From Nitrospira sp. (GTDB taxonomy: Bacteria > UBA9089 > CG2-30-40-21 > SBAY01), in NCBI GenBank assembly GCA_005239945.1, contig SBAY01000147.1:1-15028 (forward strand): a stretch of 15,028 bases of DNA, in the 5' to 3' direction. The notes beneath the pieces were generated by a model that saw only the letters and a program-made list of their open reading frames with translations, was not told the origin of the DNA and ran no database searches. Below are positions 1-6,199 of the stretch, piece by piece (positions within the stretch are counted from its first letter, which is position 1; every line of letters starts with the position of its first letter). A program made the translations under genes and the position numbers.

Positions 1-135
1 CTCCAAACGCCTTGTATTCTTGGGGAAAGGGGAAATTGTATTCAACAATATTATAGAAAATAAATTAAAAAAATTCTTGACTTTTATATGGTAGTCTGAA
101 GCATTACTACCTGACACCTAACACTGGCTACCTCT

Positions 136-165
136 ATTATACCTTATTTTCATTTTCTTTGTCAA
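136..165 (-). promoter_or_regulatory. Sigma-70-type promoter pointing left
   Basis: Read on the minus strand, a perfect -35 TTGACA (160-165) and a perfect -10 TATAAT (136-141) are separated by 18 bases. Transcription would start near 129 and run out of the left edge. No clear start codon with a ribosome binding site lies between the promoter and the edge, so its product is unknown. Confidence 0.6.
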
Positions 166-205
166 TAAACTTCTTCGACTTCTTCAATTTAGACATTAGA
201 CTATA

Positions 206-325
206 GACATCAGACATTAGACTTAAGAGAGAAAAATGGGCAGAGATTATACAAAAATAAAAGCATGACAATTAGCAGATGAATCAATTTCTGCCTTCTT
301 TAGTCTGAGGTCTAATGTCTTATGT
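206..325. repeat. Imperfect inverted repeat of about 120 bases
   Basis: The segment from 206 is nearly the reverse complement of the segment ending about 325. The best block, at 206-223 against about 307-324, matches at about 16 of 18 positions. A second short block matches nearer the loop (around 239-249 against 285-295). One arm shares AGACATTAGACT with the extra copy at 191-202. It could be a decayed small palindromic element or a long hairpin in the leader of one of the flanking transcripts. Confidence 0.4.
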
Positions 326-342
326 CATATGTCATATTTTTA

Positions 343-371
343 TTGACATTGCCCAAAATTTGTGATAGAAT
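343..371 (+). promoter_or_regulatory. Sigma-70-type promoter for the nucleotidyltransferase pair
   Basis: A perfect -35 TTGACA (343-348) is followed after exactly 17 bases by TAGAAT (366-371), one mismatch from the -10 consensus. The expected transcript start is near 378, just upstream of the GGAGG at 391-395 and the gene beginning at 452. Confidence 0.65.
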
Positions 372-451
372 CTTTCTACAATATTTTAAAGGAGGAACAC
401 AAAATATCCCAGAACCAAAAGACAACAGGTAAGATTGGGATAATAAAATAA

Positions 452-961
452 ATGGAAAAGGCGTTTAAGGTTATAAATGAAATGTCCAGAGAAGGCTTAC
501 TTACCGATTATGCAATCTGTGGTGCAGTCGCAACAATATATTATACTGAACCCTTTGATACTTATGATGTTGATATATTTTTTATCCCTCCTGAAAAGGA
601 GAAAATAATTATATTAACGCCATTTTATGACTGGTTATTAAAAGAAAAAAAATGTAAAGTCCACAAGGAATATATTCTTATAGGTACAACACCGGTTCAA
701 TTTGTTCCTACTGCTAGTGAATTAGAAAAGGAGGCTGTTAAAAATGCTATTGAGGTGGTTTATAAGGATATAAAATTAAAAATTTTAAGGCCGGAGTATC
801 TAATAGCGATATTTTTGAAAGTTTATAGATTAAAAGATAAGGTAAAGATAAAAAAACTTCTTGATGAAACTGAAATAAATAAAAATCTTCTGCTGGAGAT
901 TTTAATGAAGTATGACTTAAAAGAAAAATTCCAGGATTTTATGGAGAAATACTATGGATAA
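452..961 (+). CDS. Minimal nucleotidyltransferase-fold protein (AbiEii/MNT-like)
   Basis: A 169-residue protein. Near the N-terminus it shows the nucleotidyltransferase signature ICGAVATIYY...DTYDVDIFF (about residues 22-44): a small-residue turn (G24, A25) followed by T37 and the metal-binding D39-x-D41 pair. A later segment around residues 118-134 (YLIAIFLKVYRLKDKVKIKK) resembles the R-x-K-D region shared by AbiEii-like and DUF6036-like proteins. Such proteins often transfer nucleotides to tRNA or a partner protein and sit in toxin-antitoxin pairs. Here it overlaps a tiny downstream gene by 8 bases, which fits such a pair. No strong Shine-Dalgarno lies directly before ATG 452. GGAGG is about 57 bases upstream, and a stop codon in the same frame immediately precedes the ATG. 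The fold is fairly secure; which partner is toxin or antitoxin cannot be read from the sequence. Confidence 0.75.
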   Translation: MEKAFKVINEMSREGLLTDYAICGAVATIYYTEPFDTYDVDIFFIPPEKEKIIILTPFYDWLLKEKKCKVHKEYILIGTTPVQFVPTASELEKEAVKNAIEVVYKDIKLKILRPEYLIAIFLKVYRLKDKVKIKKLLDETEINKNLLLEILMKYDLKEKFQDFMEKYYG

Positions 962-1124
962 TCTAATTGCGAAAAATGAAGAAGATGTAAGGAACTACAG
1001 GGAGAAAATTTTTAAAACAAAAGAGGAATATCGCCAGAGGGTTGCAAAATTATCTTTTGAAAAAAAGATAGAAATTCTTAATAAATTAAAAAGAAGGGCA
1101 AAATTCCTGAAAAAATTTAAGTAG
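954..1124 (+). CDS. Small helical partner of the nucleotidyltransferase (56 aa)
   Basis: A 56-codon gene whose ATG lies inside the end of the nucleotidyltransferase gene (8-base overlap, ATGGATAA), so the two are probably translationally coupled. The product is very rich in Lys, Glu and Arg (for example KTKEEYRQRVAKLSFEKKIE) and should be almost entirely alpha-helical with a basic C-terminus. It has no signal or membrane segment. Small charged helical proteins coded next to MNT-type enzymes are commonly the partner in toxin-antitoxin-like modules. That role is inferred from arrangement only. GGAG at 944-947 lies 6 bases before the start and supports it. Confidence 0.65.
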   Translation: MDNLIAKNEEDVRNYREKIFKTKEEYRQRVAKLSFEKKIEILNKLKRRAKFLKKFK

Positions 1125-1238
1125 ATACTTTTTAAGAAACTGAAGAATGAAGCTTTGACCACTTTCCTTAATTTAAGCAAGGAACATATAAACTTTTACC
1201 CCCCTGGTAGACCCAAAAGATTAAATTAAGACTTTAAT

Positions 1239-1271
1239 ACGATTATCTAACGATTATTTAGAGATTGTTTA
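1239..1271. repeat. Three imperfect 11-bp tandem repeats
   Basis: The units are ACGATTATCTA (1239-1249), ACGATTATTTA (1250-1260) and GAGATTGTTTA (1261-1271). The first two differ at one base; the third has diverged. They are flanked by AGACTT (1229-1234) and AAGTCT (1271-1276), which pair as a 6-bp inverted repeat. Eleven bases is about one helical turn, so same-face protein binding is possible. Confidence 0.5.
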
Positions 1272-1389
1272 AGTCTATAATAATAAGTGAAGGGTGATAA
1301 AAATAAACAAAGAATCGGAGGTGATGCTAATAGATTAAGTAAAAAAGAGGCTATCCTGAGCCATAAGAAGGAATAATATCAGAAACTCA

Positions 1390-1420
1390 AGTCAAGATGA
1401 TTGATTTGTCAGTCTTGACT
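1390..1420. repeat. Perfect 8-bp inverted repeat
   Basis: AGTCAAGA (1390-1397) pairs with TCTTGACT (1413-1420) around a 15-base loop. No T-tract follows, so it is not a classic terminator. It may be an operator or an RNA hairpin. Confidence 0.45.
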
Positions 1421-1457
1421 AAAACTTAAGATAGGAGTGTAGAAAGGAATAGAGATT

Positions 1458-1517
1458 AGAGTCAAACCGTGAATGTAGAAAACAGATTCCTTAATTCTAC
1501 ATTCCCGGTTTGACCCT
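1458..1517. repeat. Near-perfect 23-bp inverted repeat
   Basis: The left arm 1458-1480 and right arm 1495-1517 are reverse complements at 21 of 23 positions around a 14-base loop. The conserved core is GTCAAACCG on the left and CGGTTTGAC on the right. The right end overlaps a direct repeat (1508-1525 and 1530-1547, sharing GTTTGAC, then CTATTAA). The stem is too long for most regulatory hairpins and lacks a following T-run, which suggests a small palindromic mobile or REP-like element. Confidence 0.55.
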
Positions 1518-1547
1518 ATTAATTTCCCCTGTTTGACACTATTAACT
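1508..1547. repeat. Direct repeat with 22-bp period
   Basis: Positions 1508-1525 and 1530-1547 share 15 of 18 bases: both contain GTTTGAC, one variable base, then CTATTAA. The first copy is also part of the right arm of the inverted repeat at 1458-1517. Confidence 0.45.
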
Positions 1548-1597
1548 TCTGACACCAAAAAGTGTTTTTCACAGATACTATGTATGATAACATAAAG

Positions 1598-1619
1598 TTT
1601 GCTACAAATTTGCTACAAA
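1598..1619. repeat. Exact 11-bp tandem duplication
   Basis: TTTGCTACAAA occurs twice back to back (1598-1608 and 1609-1619). The second copy runs into the small palindrome CTACA-AA-TGTAG (1613-1624). It lies about 115 bases before the livH start and could be an operator for the importer operon; that is inference. Confidence 0.5.
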
Positions 1620-1733
1620 TGTAGAGTCACTAATTTAAAAGTATGTTATATTAACTTACAGATTGTTAATTTTCGGACTTAAACTTTAGGTAAATTTTTC
1701 TTATTTTTATTTGTATATGTATAGGAGGTTTAA

Positions 1734-2609
1734 TTGCTAATCCAGCTTTTGGCTAACGGTATTGTAATGGGGTCTGTTTACGCATTGGTGGCTATGGGCT
1801 TTGGACTAATATACAGCACTACCGGCATCTTCCACTTTGCCCACGGAATTATCTATACTTTAGGGGCTTACCTTCTCTATCTTCTCTTTATTAATCTTAA
1901 GATAAGCATTCTATCCAGCCTTCTTTTATCATTAGCTGGAGCAGCCTCACTGGGTATCATGGTAGAGTTACTTATCTATTCTCCTTTAAGAAGAAAAGAA
2001 GCAGCTCCTGCCGTATATATCATTAGCTCTCTTGGTGTCTATATCTTCCTTCAAAACCTGATTGCCCTTATCTTTGGAAACGAGACCAAAGTTATCTTCC
2101 CCGGAGTAAGCAAAACCTACCACTTTGGCTCAATCATCCTGACCCAGATTCAGGTCTTTGAGGTAGTAGCCTTTGCTATTCTCTTTTCCATCTTTTGTAT
2201 CTTCCTGATGAAAACAAGGTTTGGTAAAGCATTGAGAGGATTGTCCAACAATGCCCTTCTGGCAGAGGTGGTAGGAATAGATGTTAGAAAGATAAGAATC
2301 ATTGCCTTTGGAGCAGGTTCCCTTTTGGCTGGCGTGGGAGCAGTACTTGTCTCTTTAGATGTGGGAATAGATCCCAATATGGGTATTTCCATGTTTCTCT
2401 TAGCGGCAGTAGCCGTTATTGTGGGTGGAGTAAAGACCTTTACTGGCGCTGTCCTGGGTGGATTGTTCTTGGGCGTAATCCAGAATCTGGTTATCTGGAA
2501 GGCATCTGCCAGATGGCAGACACTGGTTACCTTTTTTATCCTGATTATGTTTCTCCTCTTTAAACCAGAAGGGATTATGGGTAAAAAAAGGAGGCTTGAA
2601 GAGGTATGA
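1734..2609 (+). CDS. livH: Branched-chain amino-acid type ABC transporter permease LivH
   Basis: A 291-residue inner-membrane permease, with the usual LivH length. The N-terminus (LANGIVMGSVYALVAMGFGL) and the following IYSTTGIFHFAHG segment are typical of LivH, as is the late glycine-rich VAVIVGGVKTFTGAVLGGLF region (about residues 227-246). Around eight hydrophobic segments span the protein. It should form the transmembrane channel with LivM, energised by LivG and LivF, and take up hydrophobic or other amino acids delivered by the binding protein. The start is TTG at 1734, set by a perfect AGGAGG at 1723-1728 with a 5-base gap. The stop overlaps the livM start by 4 bases (ATGA). It opens the operon after a 609-base spacer. 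Substrate within the family (branched-chain amino acids, other amides, urea) cannot be fixed from sequence. Confidence 0.93.
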   Translation: MLIQLLANGIVMGSVYALVAMGFGLIYSTTGIFHFAHGIIYTLGAYLLYLLFINLKISILSSLLLSLAGAASLGIMVELLIYSPLRRKEAAPAVYIISSLGVYIFLQNLIALIFGNETKVIFPGVSKTYHFGSIILTQIQVFEVVAFAILFSIFCIFLMKTRFGKALRGLSNNALLAEVVGIDVRKIRIIAFGAGSLLAGVGAVLVSLDVGIDPNMGISMFLLAAVAVIVGGVKTFTGAVLGGLFLGVIQNLVIWKASARWQTLVTFFILIMFLLFKPEGIMGKKRRLEEV

Positions 2610-3475
2610 ATTACTTACTCCATATCTTGATTATGATAAATATTTACCTTGTTTTAGCTTTCTCTCTCAACCTATTGATAGGTTATACAGGGCTTCTCTC
2701 CATTTGCCATGCTGCCTTCTATGGTATTGGGGCGTATATCTCGACCTTACTGATGATAAATTTGGGAATGAATTTTTTCTTAGCTCTTCTATTAAGCATT
2801 CTTGGAGCAATGCTTATAAGTCTACTTGTCTCTTTACCCTCCCTCCGCTTAAAGGGTGATTATTTTATCCTATGTACTATTGGATTTCAACTCATTGTCT
2901 TTACTATCCTTTATAACTGGATTAGTCTTACCAGAGGACCTTATGGTATCTCCGGCATACCTACTCCATCATTATTTGGATTTGAGTTTTCCACTATTCC
3001 ACGGTATTTTTTATTAACCCTTATTATGGGAATAATCTCGTTTATTATCATAAGAAGAATTCTTATTTCACCTTTTGGAAGGCTGTTAAAGGCAATTAGA
3101 GAGGATGAATTGGCAACCCAGTCATTGGGCAAGGATATATTTAAGGTAAAGATTCTTTCCTTTCTTATTGCGGCTGGGATAGCGGCTATTTCTGGAAGTC
3201 TGTTTGCCCATTATGTTACTTATATTGACCCCACAAGTTTTACCTTAGAGGAGTCAATATTCATTGCTACCATTATTATTGTAGGTGGAATGGGTAATTT
3301 GAAGGGACCATTTGTTGGAACGGTTTTGCTTTTTATTATTCCTGAACTATTACGATTTTTGGGTATTCCTGACGCTGTAGCGGCTAATTTGCGTCAAATG
3401 ATTTATGCCTTATTACTTATTGCATTTATGTATTTTCGACCTCAGGGGATTGCTGGGGAATATAAATTTAAGTAA
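2606..3475 (+). CDS. livM: Branched-chain amino-acid type ABC transporter permease LivM
   Basis: A 289-residue membrane permease, the partner of LivH. It shows the LivM hallmarks LAFSLNLLIGYTGLLSICHA (about residues 16-35, where LivM typically has N-L-L-x-G-Y-x-G), the SLRLKGDYFILCTIGFQ loop (about 77-93), the coupling region with GRLLKAIREDE (about 157-167), and the C-terminal IVGGMGNLKGPFVGTVLLF segment (about 225-243). It lacks the long extra N-terminal region of E. coli LivM, as most homologues do. It begins at the ATG overlapping the livH stop (ATGA), which indicates coupled translation. It is followed by livG after 14 bases. Confidence 0.92.
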   Translation: MNYLLHILIMINIYLVLAFSLNLLIGYTGLLSICHAAFYGIGAYISTLLMINLGMNFFLALLLSILGAMLISLLVSLPSLRLKGDYFILCTIGFQLIVFTILYNWISLTRGPYGISGIPTPSLFGFEFSTIPRYFLLTLIMGIISFIIIRRILISPFGRLLKAIREDELATQSLGKDIFKVKILSFLIAAGIAAISGSLFAHYVTYIDPTSFTLEESIFIATIIIVGGMGNLKGPFVGTVLLFIIPELLRFLGIPDAVAANLRQMIYALLLIAFMYFRPQGIAGEYKFK

Positions 3476-3489
3476 GGTGCGGTAGTGAT

Positions 3490-4245
3490 ATGAATATCCT
3501 TGAATTAAAGGAAGTTACAAAAAACTTTGATGGAATAAAGGCTGTAGATAACCTTTCTTTTTTCTTGAAAGAGGGAAGTATTACCAGTCTTATTGGTCCA
3601 AACGGGGCCGGCAAAACTACGGTATTTAATCTTATCACAAATTATCTTACTCCGGAAAAAGGTTCTATCTATTATCAAGGAGAGGAAATCACAGGCTCTT
3701 TACCTCATCGGATTGCCAACATGGGAATTGGCAGACTTTTCCAGGATGTGAGGGTATTTAATAAACTGACTGCATTAGAGAATGTTTTTGTGGCTATTAA
3801 AAAAAACTGTGGAGAAAATCCGTTTACCTCGCTCTTATTTCACAGGAGAGTAGCTAAACAGGAAGAGAAAAATATGGCTATTGGATTAAAATGGCTTGAA
3901 TTCGTTGGCCTTTCAGAAAAAAAAGAGACCCTGGCAGAAGACCTCTCCTATGGTCAGCAAAAACTTCTATCATTAGCCAGATTACTTGCAAATGATGCCA
4001 GATTACTTCTTCTTGATGAACCTATCTCAGGTATTCATCCTGAAATGATAGAGAGGATTCTCTCACTCATAAAAAGGTTGGTTCAGGAGGGAAGGACTAT
4101 TTTTATAATCGAGCACAATATCGGAGCAGTGCTTAAGGTGTCTGATTGGGTAATGCTCCTTGATGGAGGGAATCTTGTAGCATCTGGTTTACCTTCTGAA
4201 ATAAAGCAAGACCAAACCCTGCGAGAGGTTTACTTGGGAGTATAG
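3490..4245 (+). CDS. livG: ABC transporter ATP-binding protein LivG
   Basis: A 251-residue cytoplasmic ATPase subunit. Visible motifs: Walker A GPNGAGKT (36-43), Q-loop glutamine in RLFQDVRVF (Q85), ABC signature LSYGQQ (152-157), Walker B LLLLDEP (172-178, catalytic E177) and the switch histidine in IIEHN (H209). The LSYGQQ signature and the long segment between Q-loop and signature are typical of LivG as opposed to LivF. The region after Walker B reads ISGIHPEM where LivG more often has an A-G-L-N-P-type sequence, a mild divergence. It pairs with LivF to power the LivHM channel. A modest AAGGTG sits about 10 bases upstream of ATG 3490. Confidence 0.92.
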   Translation: MNILELKEVTKNFDGIKAVDNLSFFLKEGSITSLIGPNGAGKTTVFNLITNYLTPEKGSIYYQGEEITGSLPHRIANMGIGRLFQDVRVFNKLTALENVFVAIKKNCGENPFTSLLFHRRVAKQEEKNMAIGLKWLEFVGLSEKKETLAEDLSYGQQKLLSLARLLANDARLLLLDEPISGIHPEMIERILSLIKRLVQEGRTIFIIEHNIGAVLKVSDWVMLLDGGNLVASGLPSEIKQDQTLREVYLGV

Positions 4246-4250
4246 GTATA

Positions 4251-5033
4251 ATGAGCAAAGGAAATTATTTGACAGAAGATGAAAAATCTGATATAATAAA
4301 CAAAGATGTTACCATTGAGTTAGAACCATTCCTTCTTAAAACAGAGAAGGTAAAGGCAAGTTATTATAAGAAAGAGATACTGCATGGCGTTTCGTTTGAG
4401 CTTGGAAAGACTGAGATAGTCTCGCTCATTGGTCCAAACGGAGCCGGTAAATCAACCCTGCTAAAAGTTATTTTTGGTCTGATCAGACCAAATGAGGGCA
4501 AGATTATTTTTCAGGGTGAAGATATTACTGGCAACAGTCCCTATCTCAATGTCAAACATGGTATGGGTTATTTTATACAAGGAGGCAAGGTATTTACTGA
4601 CTTGAGTATTTCAGAGAATCTTGAGTTGGGATATTATCAAAAAGAACAAATACCCTTTGAAAAAAGGAAAGATGAAGTTCTTGACTTATTCCCTGCCATA
4701 AAAAAGTATCTAACAAAACGGGCAGGGGTTTTAAGTGGTGGTGAACAGCAGATGCTGGCTTTGGCAATGATACTTATGAAGAGACCAAGATTACTACTTC
4801 TTGATGAACCGTCCGCCGGGCTTGCACCACCTATTGTCAAATCCCTTATTGACTCTATTAAGAAGATACGGGACAAATTCTCTACATCCATCCTCATAGT
4901 CGAGCAGAATATTCGTGAGGCATTGAGGATTTCAGATAGATGCTACCTCTTGAAAGCAGGTAAGATAGAGGTGGTGGATACCCCAGCAAATATCTTAAAA
5001 AACGGGGAATTAGAAAAGGCATTCTTTGCCTGA
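4251..5033 (+). CDS. livF: ABC transporter ATP-binding protein LivF
   Basis: A 260-residue ATPase subunit with complete motifs: Walker A GPNGAGKST (61-69), Q-loop (Q110), signature LSGGEQQ (161-167), Walker B LLLLDEP (181-187, E186) and VEQN (217-220), where LivF characteristically has Gln instead of the switch His. It is longer than most LivF proteins because about 28 residues precede the first ABC strand (LLKTEKVKAS). This extension is acidic and polar, not hydrophobic. The first ATG, at 4251, lies 5 bases after livG with GGGAG about 10 bases upstream, so I keep it. No later start has a better site. It is the fourth gene of the importer operon. Confidence 0.92.
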   Translation: MSKGNYLTEDEKSDIINKDVTIELEPFLLKTEKVKASYYKKEILHGVSFELGKTEIVSLIGPNGAGKSTLLKVIFGLIRPNEGKIIFQGEDITGNSPYLNVKHGMGYFIQGGKVFTDLSISENLELGYYQKEQIPFEKRKDEVLDLFPAIKKYLTKRAGVLSGGEQQMLALAMILMKRPRLLLLDEPSAGLAPPIVKSLIDSIKKIRDKFSTSILIVEQNIREALRISDRCYLLKAGKIEVVDTPANILKNGELEKAFFA

Positions 5034-5062
5034 AAAACAAAATATGTAGGAGGTACAAAAAA

Positions 5063-6199
5063 ATGTTTAAAAATTTTACAAAGATTTTAAGTTTAATGGT
5101 AATGGTGGTGTTAGTATTTGGACTATGTGGCTGGACAATCTGGGACAAAAAGGGGACAAAGGTATATAAGATTGGGGCAATATTGCCGCTGACGGGACCA
5201 GCTGCTCAGATTGGTGAATGGCAAAAGAAAAGCATTGATTTAGCAATAGATGAGATTAACATTAAGGGTGGGATTAAAGGGAAAAAACTTCAACTTATAT
5301 ATGAAGATAGCAAAAGTGATTCCAAAGAGGGTATTTCTGCATTTAATAAACTGATTTCAGTAGAAAAAATCCCTTTTTCATTCACCTGTCTCTCTAGTGT
5401 AAGTAATGCTTTAATTCCAATAGCAGACAAAAATCGGGTTAATATACTTATGCTTGCTGTATCCTTACCAGGAATTGCCGATAAAAGCAAGTATGCTTTC
5501 AGGTGTAATGTGGGGAGCGATGATGAAGCAAAAGCAATGGCTACTTTTCTTGCTGAGGATTTAAAATTAAAAAAATTAGCAGTATTTTATATTAACGATG
5601 AATTTGGTATAGGTGCACTTAAAGTTCTTAAAGAAAAATATAAGAATGCTGGAGGTTCTATTGTCTGGGAGGATAGTTATCACCCTAACGGGACTGATTT
5701 TAGGAGTAGTTTAGTTCAAATAAAAGAAACAAAAGCAGAAGGAGTTTATATTATTGGTTATGTCCAGGCTTCTGCTATAGCAATGAAGCAAATAAGAGAA
5801 GTAGAAATAAATCTACCTATATTTGCCAATATGGCTTTAACTGTTCCCATTTTTACCAAAACAGCGGGGAGTGCCGCTGAAGGGGTGTACTTTACTACCA
5901 ATATGTTTAATCCTGATTCACAGGAGACAAGGGTAGTAAAGTTTATGCAAGATTATAAATTGAAATATGGGGATACACCTAATTTTTTCTCTGCTTTTGC
6001 TTATGATGGCGCTAAAATGATTGCAGAGGCTATTTCAAAGAGAGGATATTCGAATGAAGGCATAAGACAAGGATTATTAGCAATTAAAAATTTTCCTGGG
6101 GTTGTTGGTGATTTTGATGTTTTGCCAAACGGTGATATAAAATTTCCAACAAGAATCGTCAGATTTGAAAAAGGGAAAATAAATGATGTGAAAAAATGA
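5063..6199 (+). CDS. livK: Periplasmic amino-acid-type binding protein LivK
   Basis: A 378-residue solute-binding protein of the Leu/Ile/Val-binding family (Peri_BP_6-like). It has an N-terminal signal of Lys residues then a hydrophobic stretch (about 8-23) ending FGLCGW. Cys22 could be a lipid anchor, but Leu at -1 is a poor lipobox, so plain secretion is also possible. The mature part starts with the family's strand IGAILPLTGPAAQIGEW (about 37-53), then DEINIKGGIKGKKLQLIYED, with a second lobe (FAYDGAKMIAEAI) near the end. It captures the substrate outside the inner membrane and delivers it to LivHM. A strong AGGAGG (5048-5053) lies 9 bases before the ATG, stronger than for the ATPase genes, as fits the excess of binding protein such systems need. 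Its stop overlaps the synthetase-like gene by 4 bases. Confidence 0.92.
   Translation: MFKNFTKILSLMVMVVLVFGLCGWTIWDKKGTKVYKIGAILPLTGPAAQIGEWQKKSIDLAIDEINIKGGIKGKKLQLIYEDSKSDSKEGISAFNKLISVEKIPFSFTCLSSVSNALIPIADKNRVNILMLAVSLPGIADKSKYAFRCNVGSDDEAKAMATFLAEDLKLKKLAVFYINDEFGIGALKVLKEKYKNAGGSIVWEDSYHPNGTDFRSSLVQIKETKAEGVYIIGYVQASAIAMKQIREVEINLPIFANMALTVPIFTKTAGSAAEGVYFTTNMFNPDSQETRVVKFMQDYKLKYGDTPNFFSAFAYDGAKMIAEAISKRGYSNEGIRQGLLAIKNFPGVVGDFDVLPNGDIKFPTRIVRFEKGKINDVKK

Larger units (their letters stand above)
1..451. other. Intergenic region with divergent promoters and an inverted repeat
   Basis: No convincing gene is visible. The stretch holds a small perfect hairpin (GGTAGT at 90-95, ACTACC at 106-111), a leftward near-consensus promoter (136-165), a 12-base direct repeat AGACATTAGACT at 191-202 and 212-223, an imperfect inverted repeat (206-325), and a rightward promoter (343-371) serving the nucleotidyltransferase gene. 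The leftward promoter implies that a gene or RNA lies to the left of the window. Confidence 0.6.
1125..1733. other. Repeat-rich spacer upstream of the liv operon
   Basis: A 609-base spacer without a supported gene. It holds three imperfect 11-bp tandem repeats (1239-1271), an 8-bp perfect inverted repeat (1390-1420), a 23-bp near-perfect inverted repeat (1458-1517) whose right arm runs into a 22-bp-period direct repeat (1508-1547), an exact 11-bp tandem duplication (1598-1619) and the ribosome binding site of livH (1723-1728). I see no convincing sigma-70 promoter for livH and no riboswitch or T-box that I can recognise. Confidence 0.55.

Noticed and set aside
1..117. Minus-strand open frame from GTG 117-115 running off the left edge, downstream of the leftward promoter
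   Set aside because: It has no good ribosome binding site, would start only about a dozen bases into the transcript, and its residues do not resemble any protein I know.
995..1180. 61-codon minus-strand frame overlapping the small helical gene
   Set aside because: It is mostly the antisense of the Lys/Glu-rich 56-aa gene, giving a Phe/Leu/Ser-rich product typical of a shadow.
1390..1520. Intrinsic terminators at the hairpins of the liv upstream spacer
   Set aside because: Neither hairpin is followed by a run of T on either side of appropriate position and strand, and the stems are not GC-rich.
1591..1624. Possible phage-type attachment core formed by the TTTGCTACAAA repeats
   Set aside because: No integrase or tRNA gene is present in the window, so the repeats alone do not support an attachment site.
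2596..2859. 87-codon + strand frame overlapping livM
   Set aside because: livM, with clear family motifs, uses another frame over the same bases.
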